Source of the DNA: Mesorhizobium sp.
GTDB taxonomy: Bacteria > Pseudomonadota > Alphaproteobacteria > Rhizobiales > Rhizobiaceae
Length of the DNA: 64,000 nt
Assembly (NCBI RefSeq): GCF_017306585.1
Contig: NZ_JAFKIC010000106.1
Location: forward strand, 1 to 64,000
Direction of reading: 5' to 3'
The translations under genes were made by a program, and so were the position numbers. Below, piece after piece: positions 62,753 through 64,000 of this stretch (position 1 is its first letter; the number at the start of each line of letters is the position of its first letter). Below the pieces are notes generated by a model that saw only the letters and a program-made list of their open reading frames with translations, was not told the origin of the DNA and did not search any database.

Positions 62753-63534
62753 TGCGGAAACCTGTCCTCGCCCTCGCGACGCTCACGCTGCTCGCCACTG
62801 CGACCACCTCGCCGGCGGCCGATCCCCGCATCCGCTACATCACCTTCAACAACAATGCCGTCGTCACCGTCCCGGCCGGCCTCGGTGTCTCCACCATGAT
62901 CCAGCTTGGCAGCTCAGAAGTGATCGAAACGATTTCGGCCGGCGATACCGCCAGCTGGTCGATCGTGCCGAAAAAGGGCTCCGGCATCCTGTTCGTGAAG
63001 CCTCTGCGCGAAAACGCCGAAACGAACGTCAACATCGTCACGAACCAGCGCGTCTATGCCCTGCTCCTCAAAGGTTCCGCCGCGGCCGACCTGCGCGCCG
63101 CGTTTCAGGTGCGGTTCAAATATCCTGATGAGGACGTCAATGCCCGGCTGTTGGCCGCCGCGCAGGAGAGCGCCAAGGATCCATTGCTGAAGGATCTCGA
63201 TCCGAACCGCCTGAACTACGATTATGTCTTCAAGGGCGACACCAGCCTGAAGCCGCGCGTCGCCTTCGATGACGGCACGCATATGTATCTGGAATTTCCC
63301 GGCGATATTCCCGCGATCTTCGTGGTCGAGGGCAAGCGCCAGGAGTCGCTCGTCAACCTGCGCACGCAAGGCAAATATGTCGTCGTCGACAAGATCGCGG
63401 CTCAGTTCACCCTGCGCGCCGGCGACAAGTGGCTGTGCCTCTATAATCGGCAGGCCAATCGCCAATCCTTCGATCTCATCGAGGACGCCTACGGGCCGAA
63501 GCGCCTCGGCCACAAAGAGGAGCGCCAGCGGTGA
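62749..63534 (+). CDS. virB9: VirB9 outer-membrane core protein
   Basis: 261 aa. Signal peptide [25 protein letters not shown]. VirB9/TrbG/CagX body: [109 protein letters not shown]. It overlaps virB8 (ATGA) and virB10 (GTGA). Confidence 0.96.
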   Translation: MMRKPVLALATLTLLATATTSPAADPRIRYITFNNNAVVTVPAGLGVSTMIQLGSSEVIETISAGDTASWSIVPKKGSGILFVKPLRENAETNVNIVTNQRVYALLLKGSAAADLRAAFQVRFKYPDEDVNARLLAAAQESAKDPLLKDLDPNRLNYDYVFKGDTSLKPRVAFDDGTHMYLEFPGDIPAIFVVEGKRQESLVNLRTQGKYVVVDKIAAQFTLRAGDKWLCLYNRQANRQSFDLIEDAYGPKRLGHKEERQR

Positions 63535-64000
63535 GCAAAATCGACTTCGACCATCTCGATGGACAAAGCAGCGTGGCAAGCGACCGCAATGGTCGCCTCG
63601 GCAAGCTGGCCCTTCCTGTCCTGCTCGTCGTCGGCGTGGGCGTCCTGGCATACGTCAACTGGCCGACCGGACCACAGAACCCCAGCCTCTCCGAAGGCAG
63701 CGGCGAGAGCTTCGAGACTTCGAACTCCAGCATTCGCGATTTCCCTGACGAGCCGGTGAAGCAGGCCGCCGATCCCAACCTCGTGCAGATCCCCGTCGCG
63801 GAGAAGAAGCCAGTGGATTCCGCTGATGTCGACGTCACCGTCAACCAGGGCGACGATCTCGAAAAGCTGCGGCAGATCGAGGAAGCACGTCGCAAGGCCG
63901 AGGAAGAGCGGCTACGAATGGAAGAGGCTCGCCGGCGCGCGGAAGAAAACGCTCGTCTCGCCGAACTCGAGGCCAAGCGGCTGGCGGATGAGGAAAAGGC
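63531..64000 (+). CDS. virB10: VirB10 core protein, cut by the window end
   Basis: First 156 codons. GTG start overlapping the virB9 stop. Short cytosolic N-terminus ([13 protein letters not shown]), membrane helix [18 protein letters not shown] (about 25-42), a Pro/acid-rich periplasmic linker, then a strongly heptad-like charged stretch ([35 protein letters not shown]). The TrbI/VirB10 beta-barrel should follow outside the window. VirB10 couples ATPase action at the inner membrane to channel opening. Confidence 0.88.
   Translation, partial: MSKIDFDHLDGQSSVASDRNGRLGKLALPVLLVVGVGVLAYVNWPTGPQNPSLSEGSGESFETSNSSIRDFPDEPVKQAADPNLVQIPVAEKKPVDSADVDVTVNQGDDLEKLRQIEEARRKAEEERLRMEEARRRAEENARLAELEAKRLADEEK

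Noticed and set aside
1..64000. CRISPR array, tRNA, rRNA
   Set aside because: No regularly spaced direct repeats and no tRNA-like or rRNA sequences were noticed on reading.

Overview
The window reads as part of a conjugative plasmid or integrative conjugative element from an alphaproteobacterium of the order Hyphomicrobiales (Rhizobium/Agrobacterium/Mesorhizobium/Ochrobactrum-like). Reasons: high GC; a plasmid housekeeping block typical of that order (ArdC, ParB-like protein, DUF7007, DUF1419, methylase-helicase giant, Toprim protein); SOS boxes of the alphaproteobacterial GTTC-N7-GTTC type; tandem Ku genes with LigD; an ImuA-ImuB-DnaE2 mutasome; and a VirB-type type IV secretion operon. No tRNA, rRNA or CRISPR array was seen. 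No intact transposase gene was recognised.

Layout. (1) 1-17.1 kb: mostly minus-strand plasmid maintenance block. ArdC is truncated at a likely insertion boundary. It is followed by a Phd/PIN toxin-antitoxin pair (plus strand), a chain of four overlapping small genes, a ParB-like protein, a 1701-aa methyltransferase-helicase, DUF1419 and Toprim proteins, and an operon of TrbM-like protein, SSB and secreted nuclease. (2) 17.1-18 kb: a small HTH regulator and a secreted protein. (3) 18.2-22.0 kb: an AT-richer three-gene cassette (ribbon-helix-helix-like protein, 958-aa DNA methyltransferase, PD-(D/E)XK protein) that looks like an acquired restriction/defence system. (4) 22.2-35.2 kb: DNA-repair island with an SOS-controlled UvrD-like helicase, dinB broken by a stop codon, SRAP protein, exonuclease III, an orphan HARP-domain protein, two Ku proteins, a stand-alone ligase, LigD and a cold-shock protein. 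(5) 35.2-41 kb: second defence island, an ABC-three-component operon with a HEPN-like and a coiled-coil gene behind it. (6) 41.2-47.9 kb: a decayed SRAP mosaic that still has its LexA box, divergent from SOS-controlled imuA-imuB-dnaE2. (7) 47.9-51.8 kb: MFS transporter, cyclophilin-like protein and alpha/beta hydrolase, divergent from a LysR regulator. (8) 51.8-53.3 kb: an HTH protein with a structured, apparently antisense RNA upstream. (9) 53.3-64 kb: two catalytically degenerate SNase-fold secreted proteins, divergent from virB1-virB2-virB3-virB4-SLT/VirB5 hybrid-virB5-lipoprotein-virB6-two small genes-virB8-virB9-virB10 (cut by the window end).

How it works together. A palindrome close to TAAACTATAGTTTA occurs five times, always just upstream of transfer-associated genes: between the HTH gene at 17.1 kb and the TrbM/SSB/nuclease operon, before the secreted protein at 17.6 kb, between virB1 and the SNase-like genes, before the small genes at 61.2 kb, and before virB8. 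I infer one regulon, probably run by the 85-aa HTH protein. LexA boxes link the helicase operon, imuAB-dnaE2 and the decayed SRAP gene in an SOS regulon. The element therefore carries mutagenic and end-joining repair, two defence systems and its own transfer apparatus.
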